Of a stretch of 64,000 nucleotides of DNA, positions 32,671-40,026 are shown piece after piece (positions within the stretch are counted from its first letter, which is position 1; each line of letters opens with the position of its first letter). Location of the stretch: the NCBI RefSeq assembly GCF_000403435.2, contig NZ_KE159703.1, positions 1 to 64,000 of the forward strand, given 5' to 3'. A program made the translations under genes and the position numbers. Under the pieces are notes generated by a model, which was given only the letters and a program-made list of their open reading frames with translations, was not told the origin of the DNA and ran no database searches. The stretch comes from Oscillibacter sp. 1-3 (GTDB lineage Bacteria; Bacillota; Clostridia; Oscillospirales; Oscillospiraceae).

Positions 32671-33057
32671 ATGAGTTTTAGGGAGACGAATTATCCCGAC
32701 GGCTTCCGGCCGGAGGAGGAGCTGTCCCCTGAGGAGAAGACCCGGTTTGCACGGATCTTCCGCCGCAGGGCCGTGTTCACCGACGTTTGTCTGGCGCTGA
32801 GCGCGGCCTGCACTGTTTTCGCCGTGACCTTCCGGGACTCCCCTCTGGCGGGTCCAGCGCTCGTTGCCGTCCTTCCCCTGCTGGCGGGACTGCTGGCGGG
32901 CGTATTTTTGACCTACGGGTGCTGTCCCTTCTGCGGGCGGCGGCCCCGCAAGTGGGACTGGGCGTGGACGCCCATTCTTTGGCGCTTCTTCCGCTGTCCG
33001 GACTGTGATTTCACGCCGTTCTGGGACAAAAAGTACGGCGCAGACCCGCAGGAGTAG
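32671..33057 (+). CDS. Membrane protein with CXXC pairs, copy 1
   Basis: 128 residues (AAAGGAGAG before ATG 32671). A charged N-terminus (EELSPEEKTRFARIFRRRAVFTD) is followed by two hydrophobic helices (about 35-55 and 65-85) and a C-terminal soluble part with CPFCGRRPRKWDW and FFRCPDCDFTPFWD. The two CXXC pairs should form one zinc ribbon on the cytoplasmic side. It is about 45 percent similar by eye to the next gene, a tandem duplicate. Function unknown; not a known family to me. Confidence 0.75.
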   Translation: MSFRETNYPDGFRPEEELSPEEKTRFARIFRRRAVFTDVCLALSAACTVFAVTFRDSPLAGPALVAVLPLLAGLLAGVFLTYGCCPFCGRRPRKWDWAWTPILWRFFRCPDCDFTPFWDKKYGADPQE

Positions 33058-33084
33058 AACAAAAACCGGGGAAGGAGTACTTTT

Positions 33085-33468
33085 ATGAATGCAGCTTATT
33101 TCGGAGGCCCCCGTCCGGACATGGAGCTGTCCGGCGAGGAGAAGGCCCGCCGGGTCCGGCGCTTCCGCAGAGGGGCCGTTTTGGCAGACATCGCCGCGAC
33201 CCTGTTTTTCGCGCTGGTTCTGACACTCATCCTCATAAGCCGCTTTTCTGTGCGCCTGCCGGACCCTCTGCTTTTTCTCCTGCTGGCCGCCATCCTGCTG
33301 TCTATGACGGGATGCCTGCTGGGGGAGATGCTGGTTTTCCGCCGCTGTCCCTTCTGCGGAAGGCTTCTGCTCAGGCAGGACTGGGCGGCAGGGGTCTTCC
33401 GCTGGCGGATTTTTCGCTGCCCGGACTGTGACTTTACGCCGTACTGGGACCAGAGCGCGGGGAATTGA
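33085..33468 (+). CDS. Membrane protein with CXXC pairs, copy 2
   Basis: 127 residues, 27 bases after its paralogue, with GGAAGGAG before ATG 33085. Same design: MELSGEEKARRVRRFRRGAVLAD at the start, two membrane helices, then CPFCGRLLLRQDW and IFRCPDCDFTPYWD. Spacing between CXXC pairs and the CPDCDFTP block are preserved between the copies while the helices have diverged, which suggests selection on the ribbon. The terminator after it ends the pair. Confidence 0.75.
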   Translation: MNAAYFGGPRPDMELSGEEKARRVRRFRRGAVLADIAATLFFALVLTLILISRFSVRLPDPLLFLLLAAILLSMTGCLLGEMLVFRRCPFCGRLLLRQDWAAGVFRWRIFRCPDCDFTPYWDQSAGN

Positions 33469-33482
33469 AATAAACGCCAGGC

Positions 33483-33516
33483 GCGGCCCCGGAGGCTTCT
33501 CCGGAGCCGCATTTTT
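33483..33516 (+). terminator. Terminator after the CXXC pair
   Basis: GCGGCCCCGGAG (33483-33494) and CTCCGGAGCCGC (33499-33510) pair with one mismatch, followed by ATTTTT. Confidence 0.8.
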
Positions 33517-33542
33517 GCCTGACGGAAAACAACAGGCAATTC

Positions 33543-33571
33543 TTGACAAGGAAGCCCCTGCCTCGTATAAT
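33543..33571 (+). promoter_or_regulatory. Consensus sigma-A promoter of the phosphosugar mutase gene
   Basis: Perfect TTGACA (33543-33548), 17-base spacer, perfect TATAAT (33566-33571), the only full consensus promoter in the window. It predicts strong constitutive expression. Confidence 0.92.
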
Positions 33572-33683
33572 GTTTTTATGCGGTATGAATAATTTTCCCC
33601 GCCGCACTTCGCCGGCTGTTGGGGAATTTCGTCAAATCCACGAGCCGGCGCTTTGACGTATCAAAATAAGGAGGAGCAGAAAT

Positions 33684-35411
33684 ATGGACTTCATGAAGGA
33701 ATACGAGAAATGGCTTGCCAGTCCCGCCCTCAGCGCCGCGGAGAAAGCCGAGCTGGAGGCCATTAAAGACGACCCCAAGGAGATTGAAGGCCGGTTTTAC
33801 GGTCCCCTGGAGTTCGGCACCGCCGGCCTGCGGGGCACCATGTATGTGGGCCTCCACAATATGAATATCCACGTCATCCGCTGGGCCACCCAGGGCTTTG
33901 CCGACGTCATCTGCGCCGAGGGCGAGGAGGGCAGAAAGCGGGGCGTTGCCATCTGTATGGACTGCCGCAACCACTCCATGGAGTTCGCCCGGGCCGCCGC
34001 GGAGGTCTGCGCCGCCAACGGCATCCAGGTGAAGATCTTCGAGTCCCTGCGCCCCACGCCGGAGCTGAGTTTTGCCGTGCGGGAGTACCGCTGCCAGGCG
34101 GGCATCAACGTCACCGCCAGCCACAACCCCAAGGAGTACAACGGCTACAAGGTCTATTGGGAGGACGGCGCCCAGCTGCCCCCCCGCCACGCCGACGCCA
34201 TCGCCAAGCGCCTGGAGGAGCTGGACATCTTTCATGATATTAAGACCATGCCCTATGACGACGCCGTGAAGGCGGGCCTCATTGAGGTCCTGGGAGAGGA
34301 GACCGACGAGAAGTTCCTCAAAAACGTCATGGCCCAGGTCAACGACGCCGAGACCGTGGCCAAGGTGGCGGACACCTTCAAGCTGGTCTATACCCCCTTC
34401 CACGGCACCGGCCACAAGCTGATTCCCGAGGCCCTGAAACGCCTGGGCATCAAGCACCTGATCTGCGTCCCTGAGCAGATGGTCATCGACGGCGATTTCC
34501 CCACGGTGGTCTCCCCCAACCCGGAGAATCCTGAGGGCTTCTACCTGGCGGTGGATCTGGCAAAGAAGGAGGGCGCGGACTTCATCCTGGGCTCCGACCC
34601 CGACGCCGACCGGGTGGGCATCATGGTCCGCACCAAGGACGGCAGCTTCAAGACCATCTCCGGCAACCAGACCGGCGTGCTGCTGCTGGATTACCTCATC
34701 GGCGCCATGAAGCGCTCCGGCAGGCTGCCGGAAAAGCCCGTGGCCCTCAAGACCATCGTTACCACGGAGATGGCCCGGAAGGTGGCGGAGGTCAACGGCC
34801 TCCAGTGCTTCGATACCTTCACCGGCTTCAAGTTCCTGGCGGAGAAGAAGGATAAGCTGGAGAGCACCGGCCAGGGGAATGTCATCTTCTCCTACGAGGA
34901 GAGCTACGGCTATATGCTGGGCAGTTACGTCCGGGACAAGGACGCCGTCACCGCCGCCCTGCTTCTCACGGAGATGGCTGCCTGGTATGCCGCCCAGGGA
35001 AAGACGCTGGCGGACGCCCTGGAGGGTCTGTATGAAAAGTACGGCTATTACGCCGAGCACACCTACAACCTGGTCATGCCCGGCCTGGACGGTCTCAAGG
35101 ACATGGCCAAGCTGATGAAGTCCCTGCGGGAGAATCCCCCGACGGAGATCTCCGGTGTGAAGGTCCTCCAGTTCAAGGACTATTCCGACGGCTCCGTCAC
35201 CGACTGCGCCAGCGGCGCGCAGACCCGTATGGAGCTCTCAGGGTCCAACGTGCTCCGGTTTGAGATGGCCGACGGCACCTCCGCCATTGTCCGGCCCTCC
35301 GGCACGGAGCCTAAGATCAAGGTTTACATCCTGGCCCAGGGCAAGGACGCCGCCGACGCCGCCGCCAATGTGGAGAAGTACGGCAAATGGGTGGACTCCC
35401 TGAAAAAGTAA
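33684..35411 (+). CDS. Phosphoglucomutase / phosphomannomutase
   Basis: 575 residues of the alpha-D-phosphohexomutase family, PgcA-like in length. The phosphoserine loop TASHNPKEYNGYK lies near residue 147, the metal loop GSDPDADRVGI near 310, the sugar-recognition YEESYGYM near 408, and the phosphate-binding RPSGTEPKIKVY near 535. It interconverts sugar 1- and 6-phosphates for cell envelope and glycogen-type precursors. GGAGG lies ahead of the start. Monocistronic, under a consensus promoter and followed by a strong terminator, fitting a housekeeping role. Confidence 0.95.
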   Translation: MDFMKEYEKWLASPALSAAEKAELEAIKDDPKEIEGRFYGPLEFGTAGLRGTMYVGLHNMNIHVIRWATQGFADVICAEGEEGRKRGVAICMDCRNHSMEFARAAAEVCAANGIQVKIFESLRPTPELSFAVREYRCQAGINVTASHNPKEYNGYKVYWEDGAQLPPRHADAIAKRLEELDIFHDIKTMPYDDAVKAGLIEVLGEETDEKFLKNVMAQVNDAETVAKVADTFKLVYTPFHGTGHKLIPEALKRLGIKHLICVPEQMVIDGDFPTVVSPNPENPEGFYLAVDLAKKEGADFILGSDPDADRVGIMVRTKDGSFKTISGNQTGVLLLDYLIGAMKRSGRLPEKPVALKTIVTTEMARKVAEVNGLQCFDTFTGFKFLAEKKDKLESTGQGNVIFSYEESYGYMLGSYVRDKDAVTAALLLTEMAAWYAAQGKTLADALEGLYEKYGYYAEHTYNLVMPGLDGLKDMAKLMKSLRENPPTEISGVKVLQFKDYSDGSVTDCASGAQTRMELSGSNVLRFEMADGTSAIVRPSGTEPKIKVYILAQGKDAADAAANVEKYGKWVDSLKK

Positions 35412-35428
35412 TTGCAAAGTTGACTGAG

Positions 35429-35458
35429 ACGCCGGGAGCATCTGCTCCCGGCGTTTTT
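35429..35458 (+). terminator. Terminator of the phosphosugar mutase gene
   Basis: ACGCCGGGAGCA and TGCTCCCGGCGT form a perfect 12-bp stem with a 2-base loop, then TTTT. Confidence 0.92.
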
Positions 35459-35470
35459 CCTCTTTTGGAT

Positions 35471-35626
35471 TTACAGGTCGTCCGCGTCCTGCACCGGGAC
35501 CTCATAGGGGTCCGCGGGACAGCCGGTCCAGCTGCCCTGGGGGTCGGTCTTTGCGGCGGTGAACTGGGACATCTCTCTGGCCTTTTCCATGGGTTTGTCT
35601 TCCTTGCGGCGCTTTTCCACTGGCAT
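35471..35626 (-). CDS. Small acidic protein of 51 residues
   Basis: ATG 35626 follows AAAGGAGG closely; an alternative start 12 codons later (35590) also has GGAAG. The sequence is basic at first, then TDPQGSWTGCPADPYEVPVQDADDL to the end. The Gly-Ser-Tyr/Trp-Thr-Gly plus PVQDADDL ending reminds me of short uncharacterised proteins common in Clostridia, which is why I accept so short a frame. No signal peptide or membrane helix. Convergent with the mutase gene. Function unknown. Confidence 0.65.
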   Translation of the reverse strand: MPVEKRRKEDKPMEKAREMSQFTAAKTDPQGSWTGCPADPYEVPVQDADDL

Positions 35627-35691
35627 CGCCTCCTTTGCGGAGGTAGTATGCGCCGCGGAGAGAATGCTATGCGGAGACAGGCGCTCCGGCG

Positions 35692-35730
35692 AAAATCGTC
35701 CCCCGCCGGCATCAGCGGGGGACGATTTTT
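35692..35730. terminator. Terminator of the IOR operon
   Basis: AAAATCGTCCCCCGC (35692-35706) and GCGGGGGACGATTTT (35715-35729) form a perfect 15-bp stem; T-runs flank both sides, so it works for the minus-strand operon that ends at 35733. Confidence 0.9.
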
Positions 35731-35732
35731 CG

Positions 35733-36797
35733 TTATTTCCGGAGCTCCGCCAGGTACTTCTCCCCGTTGCGGCGCTTGCCCATAGACGCGCCCTTGAGCT
35801 TGTCAAGGCCTGTCTCCGGAACTTCCTTGAACTCCAGCACGCCCTTCTCCCGGGCGAGCTTCAAAAGCTGCTCGCCCTTTTCGGAGCGGACAATGACCTG
35901 ATTCCATTTCCTGTCTACGTCCCAGCCGTCGGCGCTGCGGGCCCCGCCTACGGAGAGGTCGGCGAACTCCGCCGTCATGTCCGTGCAGTAATGGCAGCCG
36001 GAGCGCACCAGGGGCGTCACCTCGTCCAGGTTTACGGAGACGGTCTCGCCTCCCTGCCGCAGTTCCAGGGAGTGGTACTTGCTGGGGGGAATGTCCATGT
36101 GGCTGACCTTCTCCGGCTCCGCGTGCCGGGCGGTAAGCGTGCGCAGGCCCTCCCAGTCCAGGCCCCAGCCGCAGAAGAGACCGAAGACCATGCCGATGTT
36201 TCCAGCGTGGTTGTCGTTGTCCGGCAGGGGGTTGCCCTTCATCTTGTAGACGGCCAGGGTCTTGCAGGGGGTGCCCACCACGCCGATGGCGTGGTATTTG
36301 TCCTCACGCAATGCCCGGTTCAAAACCGCCAGGGTGGGCGGCACCTGGAAGCTGCTGCCACAGCAGGCGCGGACCTCCTCCGGCGTCGCCGCAAGGGTCC
36401 CCTCCGGGTTCAGCCCGCCTTTGGAGCGGGTCAGAACGGCGGCGTCGATGAAGCCCTCTTTCAGGGCCAGCTCCACCAGGGCCGTCATGGTGCCGCCGTG
36501 CTGGGCGTTTGCCCGGATGGATTCGTCGGCGGCCCGGGTCAGGTACAGCCCCCGGAAGGGGCCGATTTCGGGGAGAATGGTCTCCTCCTGGAAGAACTGG
36601 CGCCGCAGAGCGTCCAGGTCTGTGGGCATCCGGGGACAGAACCGCTGGCAGCGGCCGTCCCGGCGCTCACAGTCAAAATAGCAGATGGTCCGCCCGTCCA
36701 CGGAGTCCCAGTAGGGGCACATTCCCTGGCAGGCGCCGCAGCCGGTGCAGAGGCCCGGCTTGATGACCTGGGTATCCAGCGCGATTGTACTTAACAT
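35733..36797 (-). CDS. FrhB-family Fe-S flavoprotein (coenzyme F420 hydrogenase beta-like)
   Basis: 354 residues. The N-terminus has a ferredoxin-type cluster motif CTGCGACQGMCP, then DCERRDGRCQRFCP. The middle follows the FrhB/FdhB fold with GGTMTALVELAL near residue 100, GTPCKTLAVYKMK near 175 and SGCHYCTDMTAEFADLSVGGARS near 275, which would hold another cluster. Family members pass electrons between flavin, F420 or other carriers and Fe-S partners. As the last gene of the indolepyruvate oxidoreductase operon, it may link that enzyme to an additional electron carrier. Clostridia seldom make F420, so another acceptor is likely. Confidence 0.88.
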   Translation of the reverse strand: MLSTIALDTQVIKPGLCTGCGACQGMCPYWDSVDGRTICYFDCERRDGRCQRFCPRMPTDLDALRRQFFQEETILPEIGPFRGLYLTRAADESIRANAQHGGTMTALVELALKEGFIDAAVLTRSKGGLNPEGTLAATPEEVRACCGSSFQVPPTLAVLNRALREDKYHAIGVVGTPCKTLAVYKMKGNPLPDNDNHAGNIGMVFGLFCGWGLDWEGLRTLTARHAEPEKVSHMDIPPSKYHSLELRQGGETVSVNLDEVTPLVRSGCHYCTDMTAEFADLSVGGARSADGWDVDRKWNQVIVRSEKGEQLLKLAREKGVLEFKEVPETGLDKLKGASMGKRRNGEKYLAELRK

Positions 36798-36810
36798 TGC
36801 CGTCCCCTCC

Positions 36811-37071
36811 TTATACCATGATCTGCGGATACCGGAAGATCTCCAGCTCCATGGACGATGCCTCCGCCGGGAGGTAGTCCTCCAGCAGGTGGTTCTCGCC
36901 GCACAGGTGGTCCTGGAAGAGATACCGGTAGCCGGGCTTCTGGGGCGTCAGAAAGCCCTTTTCATACAGCAGCGGCGTCAGGGCGGAGAACCGGGTGTCC
37001 CGGGGCAGGGAGAGAGTCAGCTCCGAGCGCTTGACAAAATCGCTGAAACGCACCTGAATGGCGTCCATCAC
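36811..37071 (-). CDS. Small beta-grasp-like protein in the IOR operon
   Basis: 86 residues, starting inside the last 4 bases of iorB. The predicted order is strand (DAIQVRFSDFV), strand (SELTLSLPRD), helix (FSALTPLLYEKGFL), strand (YRYLFQDH), turn and helix (GENHLLEDYL), strand (SSMELEIFRYP). That order, with a Tyr-Leu-Phe core and a late hydrophobic strand, fits ubiquitin-like or YukD/EsaB proteins. There is no terminal Gly-Gly, so protein tagging is unlikely. Fold assignment is my inference; function unknown. Confidence 0.65.
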   Translation of the reverse strand: MMDAIQVRFSDFVKRSELTLSLPRDTRFSALTPLLYEKGFLTPQKPGYRYLFQDHLCGENHLLEDYLPAEASSMELEIFRYPQIMV

Positions 37072-37691
37072 TCCGCCCCCTTTCCTGCGGCCTCGCAGCC
37101 CATGGCGAAGGCCCGCCGGTTGATCTCCAGCACCGCGCCCTTGAACCGCTGGGAGAGGATTTTCTCCAGGTCCTCCCGACTCAGAGGAGCCCCGGGCAGC
37201 TGGCTGAACGCCCCCAGAAGGGCGATGTTGGCGGCCTTGGAGTCCCCGGCCTCCATGGCGATGCCGGCGGCGGGGACGGCCAGGGCCATGGACGTCAGGC
37301 CTTTAATCTCGGCGGCGATGTCCTCCACCGCCGGGTACTGCTGGATGCCCTGGAGCACGCCCAGGGGGTACACCGGACGGGGGTCGTAGACCACGGTGGT
37401 GTCCTTCCCGGCGTACTTGCGGACCATCCGCAGCGTTTCCAGGGGCTCAAAGCCGATGATGATGTGGGCCTCGCCGGAGGGAATCAGCACGCTGGGGTCC
37501 ATTTTGGCGGACACCCGCACATGACTCATGACGGAGCCGCCCCGCTGGGACGCGCCGTAGGTCTCCCCAACGGCCACCCGGAAGCCCCGGTCGCACATGG
37601 CGCTGCCCAGAACTTCGGCGGCCAGCACGTTGCCCTGCCCGCCGATGCCGCAGACCACGATGTTTAAGGGATCAAATCTCAGTTCCTTCAC
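37068..37691 (-). CDS. iorB: Indolepyruvate ferredoxin oxidoreductase, beta (gamma-domain) subunit
   Basis: 207 residues of the POR gamma-domain family: NIVVCGIGGQGNVLAAEVLG at the start, then VAVGETYGASQRGGSVMSHVRVS. Together with IorA it oxidatively decarboxylates aryl pyruvates (from Trp, Phe, Tyr) to aryl-acetyl-CoA, reducing ferredoxin, in amino-acid fermentation, or runs in reverse for synthesis. The start overlaps the iorA stop by 4 bases. Confidence 0.94.
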   Translation of the reverse strand: MKELRFDPLNIVVCGIGGQGNVLAAEVLGSAMCDRGFRVAVGETYGASQRGGSVMSHVRVSAKMDPSVLIPSGEAHIIIGFEPLETLRMVRKYAGKDTTVVYDPRPVYPLGVLQGIQQYPAVEDIAAEIKGLTSMALAVPAAGIAMEAGDSKAANIALLGAFSQLPGAPLSREDLEKILSQRFKGAVLEINRRAFAMGCEAAGKGAE

Positions 37692-39571
37692 GCTTCCTCA
37701 CCGCCTTCCACATGGATGGCCCCGCTGGGGCAGAACTTGGCGCACACGCCGCAGCCCACGCAGGTCACTGGGTCGATCTGGGCTTTGCCGTTTTTGAAGT
37801 CCCAGGTGTTGCCGGGGCAGCCCCAGACACGGGAGCAGTACTTGTCGCACCCGCAGCCCTCGCCCAGGCACACGTCCTGGTCCACCCAGACCCGGACGGG
37901 CTTCTTCTGCTTCTTGGCGGTCAGGGTGGCGCAGGGCTGGCGCATGATGAGGACGTTCATGCCGTCCTCCTGCAAAAGCCGCCTCACGGTCTTCTCCGTC
38001 TCCGCCACGTCGAAGGGGTCGGCCACTTCCACCTTGCAGCCCATGGCCTCCAGAATTCTCTGGATGTTCATGGGCTCGGCGGGGGCGCCCATGGCGGTAA
38101 GGCCGGTGCCGGGGTGGGGCTGGAAGCCGGTCATGGCGGTGGCGGAATTGTCCAGCACCATGAGGAGCATGTTGGCCTTGTGGTACACGGCGTTGACCAC
38201 GCCGGGCATGATGGTGTGGAAGAAGGTGGAGTCGCCGCAGACGGTGACCACCTTCTGGTCCAGGCCGTACCGGGTCAGCTGGCCCAGGGCCTCCGCCAGG
38301 TTGATGCCGGAGCCCATGCAGTTGACAGCCTGGAAGGCGTACTGCCCGGCGAACTGGCCGGACATGATGTAGCATCCGATGTCGCCGACGACCACGCCGG
38401 GGTTCTTCTCCTGGCGCAGCACCCGCTTGAGGATGTGGAAGGTGGCCCGGTGGGGGCACCCGGCGCAGAAGGTCATCTCCCGCACGGGAAGCTCCTGGGT
38501 GGAGGCGGCCTTTTTCTCCGGCAGGGGCACCCCCGCGAAGGCCGCGATGGCCGCCGTTACGTTGTCCGGGTCCAGCTCCCCGATCTTGGGCAGGGTCCCC
38601 TCAGACCGGCCCATGAAGGTCAGGTGCAGGCCGTTTCGGCCCGCCAGGGCCGCCAGGTGGTTTTCCAGGAAGGGGTCCACTTCTTCCAGGGTCAGCACGG
38701 TTTCCGCCCGCTCCAAATAGCGCAGGATGCTCTCCTCCGGCAGGGGCCACAGCGTCCCCAGGCTCAGCAGGCCCACCCGGCTTGTAAGGCCCAGACGGTG
38801 TAATGCCTCCTGGGCGTAGAGCCGCCCGGTACCGCCGGCAACGATGAGGAATTTGGCCCTCTCCGGCCCGTCGTAGTGGTTGTACTCACAGTGTTCAAAC
38901 TCGCTCCGCAGGGCCTCCAGCCGCTCCAGCATGGGCGTGTGGAGGTACGAGACGCACACCAGCCGGTCCCACTCCCGCACCCTTTGAATGGGGTGGGGCT
39001 TTTCCGGCAGGGCCCCCAGCTTCACGACGCCCCGCCCATGGCACACCCGGGTGGTAAGGCGGACAATCACCATCTGCCCGGTTCGCTCGGAGAGCTCGAA
39101 GGCGTAGGGCACGATGTCCTTGGTCTCCTGCATAGTGGTGGGCTCCAGCAGCGCCACGCTGGCGGATTCCGCCTGCCAGCGGGAGTCGAATTCATTGGTG
39201 CTGGAGTGGGCGCTGGGATCGTCCGAGGTCACGATCACAAGGCCGCCCTTGACGCCGTGCTGGGCGCCGCAGTGCAGGGAGTCCGCCGTGCACAAAAGGC
39301 CGTTCTGCTTTACGATACAAAGTGCCCGGGCCCCCGCCAGGGAGGCACCGACGCACGCCTCCAGCGCGCAGACCTCATTGGTGGACCACTCGGCGTAGAA
39401 GTTTCGCTCCCCGGCGATTTTGCCCAGCATTCCCAGTACCTGGGAGGACGGGGAGCCGGGGTACGAGGCGGCGAAGTTGATCCCAGCCTCCACCGCGCCG
39501 CGGACAATGGCCTCGTTGCCCTGCATCAGGCAGGCCTGTCCCGGCGCGTTGGCTGTCATCGTCCATTCCAT
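37688..39571 (-). CDS. iorA: Indolepyruvate ferredoxin oxidoreductase, alpha subunit
   Basis: 627 residues, the standard IorA length. It has a POR N-terminal pyrimidine-binding domain (GAVEAGINFAASYPGSPSSQV), a thiamine diphosphate domain with GDSTFFHTIMPGVVNAVYHK near residue 435, and two ferredoxin motifs at the end: a first degenerate set (GEGCGCDKYCSRVWGCPG) and CVGCGVCAKFCPSG. CPHRATFHI (near 370) marks the clasp to the ThDP domain. First gene of the iorA-iorB-beta-grasp-FrhB operon, all joined by 4-base overlaps or short gaps. Confidence 0.96.
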   Translation of the reverse strand: MEWTMTANAPGQACLMQGNEAIVRGAVEAGINFAASYPGSPSSQVLGMLGKIAGERNFYAEWSTNEVCALEACVGASLAGARALCIVKQNGLLCTADSLHCGAQHGVKGGLVIVTSDDPSAHSSTNEFDSRWQAESASVALLEPTTMQETKDIVPYAFELSERTGQMVIVRLTTRVCHGRGVVKLGALPEKPHPIQRVREWDRLVCVSYLHTPMLERLEALRSEFEHCEYNHYDGPERAKFLIVAGGTGRLYAQEALHRLGLTSRVGLLSLGTLWPLPEESILRYLERAETVLTLEEVDPFLENHLAALAGRNGLHLTFMGRSEGTLPKIGELDPDNVTAAIAAFAGVPLPEKKAASTQELPVREMTFCAGCPHRATFHILKRVLRQEKNPGVVVGDIGCYIMSGQFAGQYAFQAVNCMGSGINLAEALGQLTRYGLDQKVVTVCGDSTFFHTIMPGVVNAVYHKANMLLMVLDNSATAMTGFQPHPGTGLTAMGAPAEPMNIQRILEAMGCKVEVADPFDVAETEKTVRRLLQEDGMNVLIMRQPCATLTAKKQKKPVRVWVDQDVCLGEGCGCDKYCSRVWGCPGNTWDFKNGKAQIDPVTCVGCGVCAKFCPSGAIHVEGGEEA

Positions 39572-39640
39572 AGTTCCAAAGTCACCCTCTCTAAAAATGA
39601 ATATTTCTCTGGTTAAAAATTTATCATGCTTCCGTTCTCT

Positions 39641-39668
39641 ATTGTAGCACCCTCAGCGGGAAATGCAA
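39641..39668 (-). promoter_or_regulatory. Promoter of the IOR operon
   Basis: Minus-strand TTGCAT (39668-39663), 16-base spacer, TACAAT (39646-39641), 70 bases before iorA. Confidence 0.6.
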
Positions 39669-39710
39669 GTGGGAGGGATGGATTATTGGCGAAAAAAGCG
39701 CGAAGCGCAG

Positions 39711-39961
39711 ATCAAAGTTTCGCCAGCCTTTTCAAAGGCTGTGGGGTCCCGGGGCAAAGCCCCGGGGCGCGCCCCGCAGGGCGCGAAATATCTGTTATTC
39801 AGTAGAGGGGCGCAAAACGCGCATTCCCGTTTCGGTATTATAAAAGCCGCAGCTGAGAGGGCCTTTGCCTGCGCCGTTTTCCCGCTTTCCTCGAACCTGC
39901 AGGGGCTTTGCCCCCGCACCCCCACCGCCCTTTGAAAAGGGCGGCCCCAAACTTTAACAAT
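39711..39961. repeat. Intergenic element with imperfect inverted ends
   Basis: The left end (39711-39766) contains AAAGTTT, CCTTTTCAAAGG, GTGGGG and CGGGGCAAAGCCCC in that order; the right end (39898-39961) is its reverse complement with the same blocks in the reverse order (GGGGCTTTGCCCC, CACCG, CCTTTGAAAAGG, AAACTTT). The arms of about 57-64 bases agree at roughly four of five positions. The middle has further GC palindromes (GCGCGCCCCGCAGGGCGCG). No gene with a binding site is seen. It looks like a REP- or MITE-like unit or a large folded terminator. Confidence 0.55.
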
Positions 39962-39985
39962 CATAGCGCGGCCCGCCATAAAGAC

Positions 39986-40011
39986 GCGGGGCGGGAAACC
40001 TCCCGCCCCGC
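39986..40011 (-). terminator. Hairpin after the ABC transporter ATPase gene
   Basis: GCGGGGCGGGA and TCCCGCCCCGC form a perfect 11-bp stem with a 4-base loop. On the minus strand GTCTTTAT follows, a weak T tail. Confidence 0.6.
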
Positions 40012-40026
40012 AACAGAGAATCCGTT

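Noticed and set aside
37716-38803. Plus-strand frames opposite iorA
   Set aside because: Antisense shadows without binding sites; the minus strand carries the full IorA sequence.
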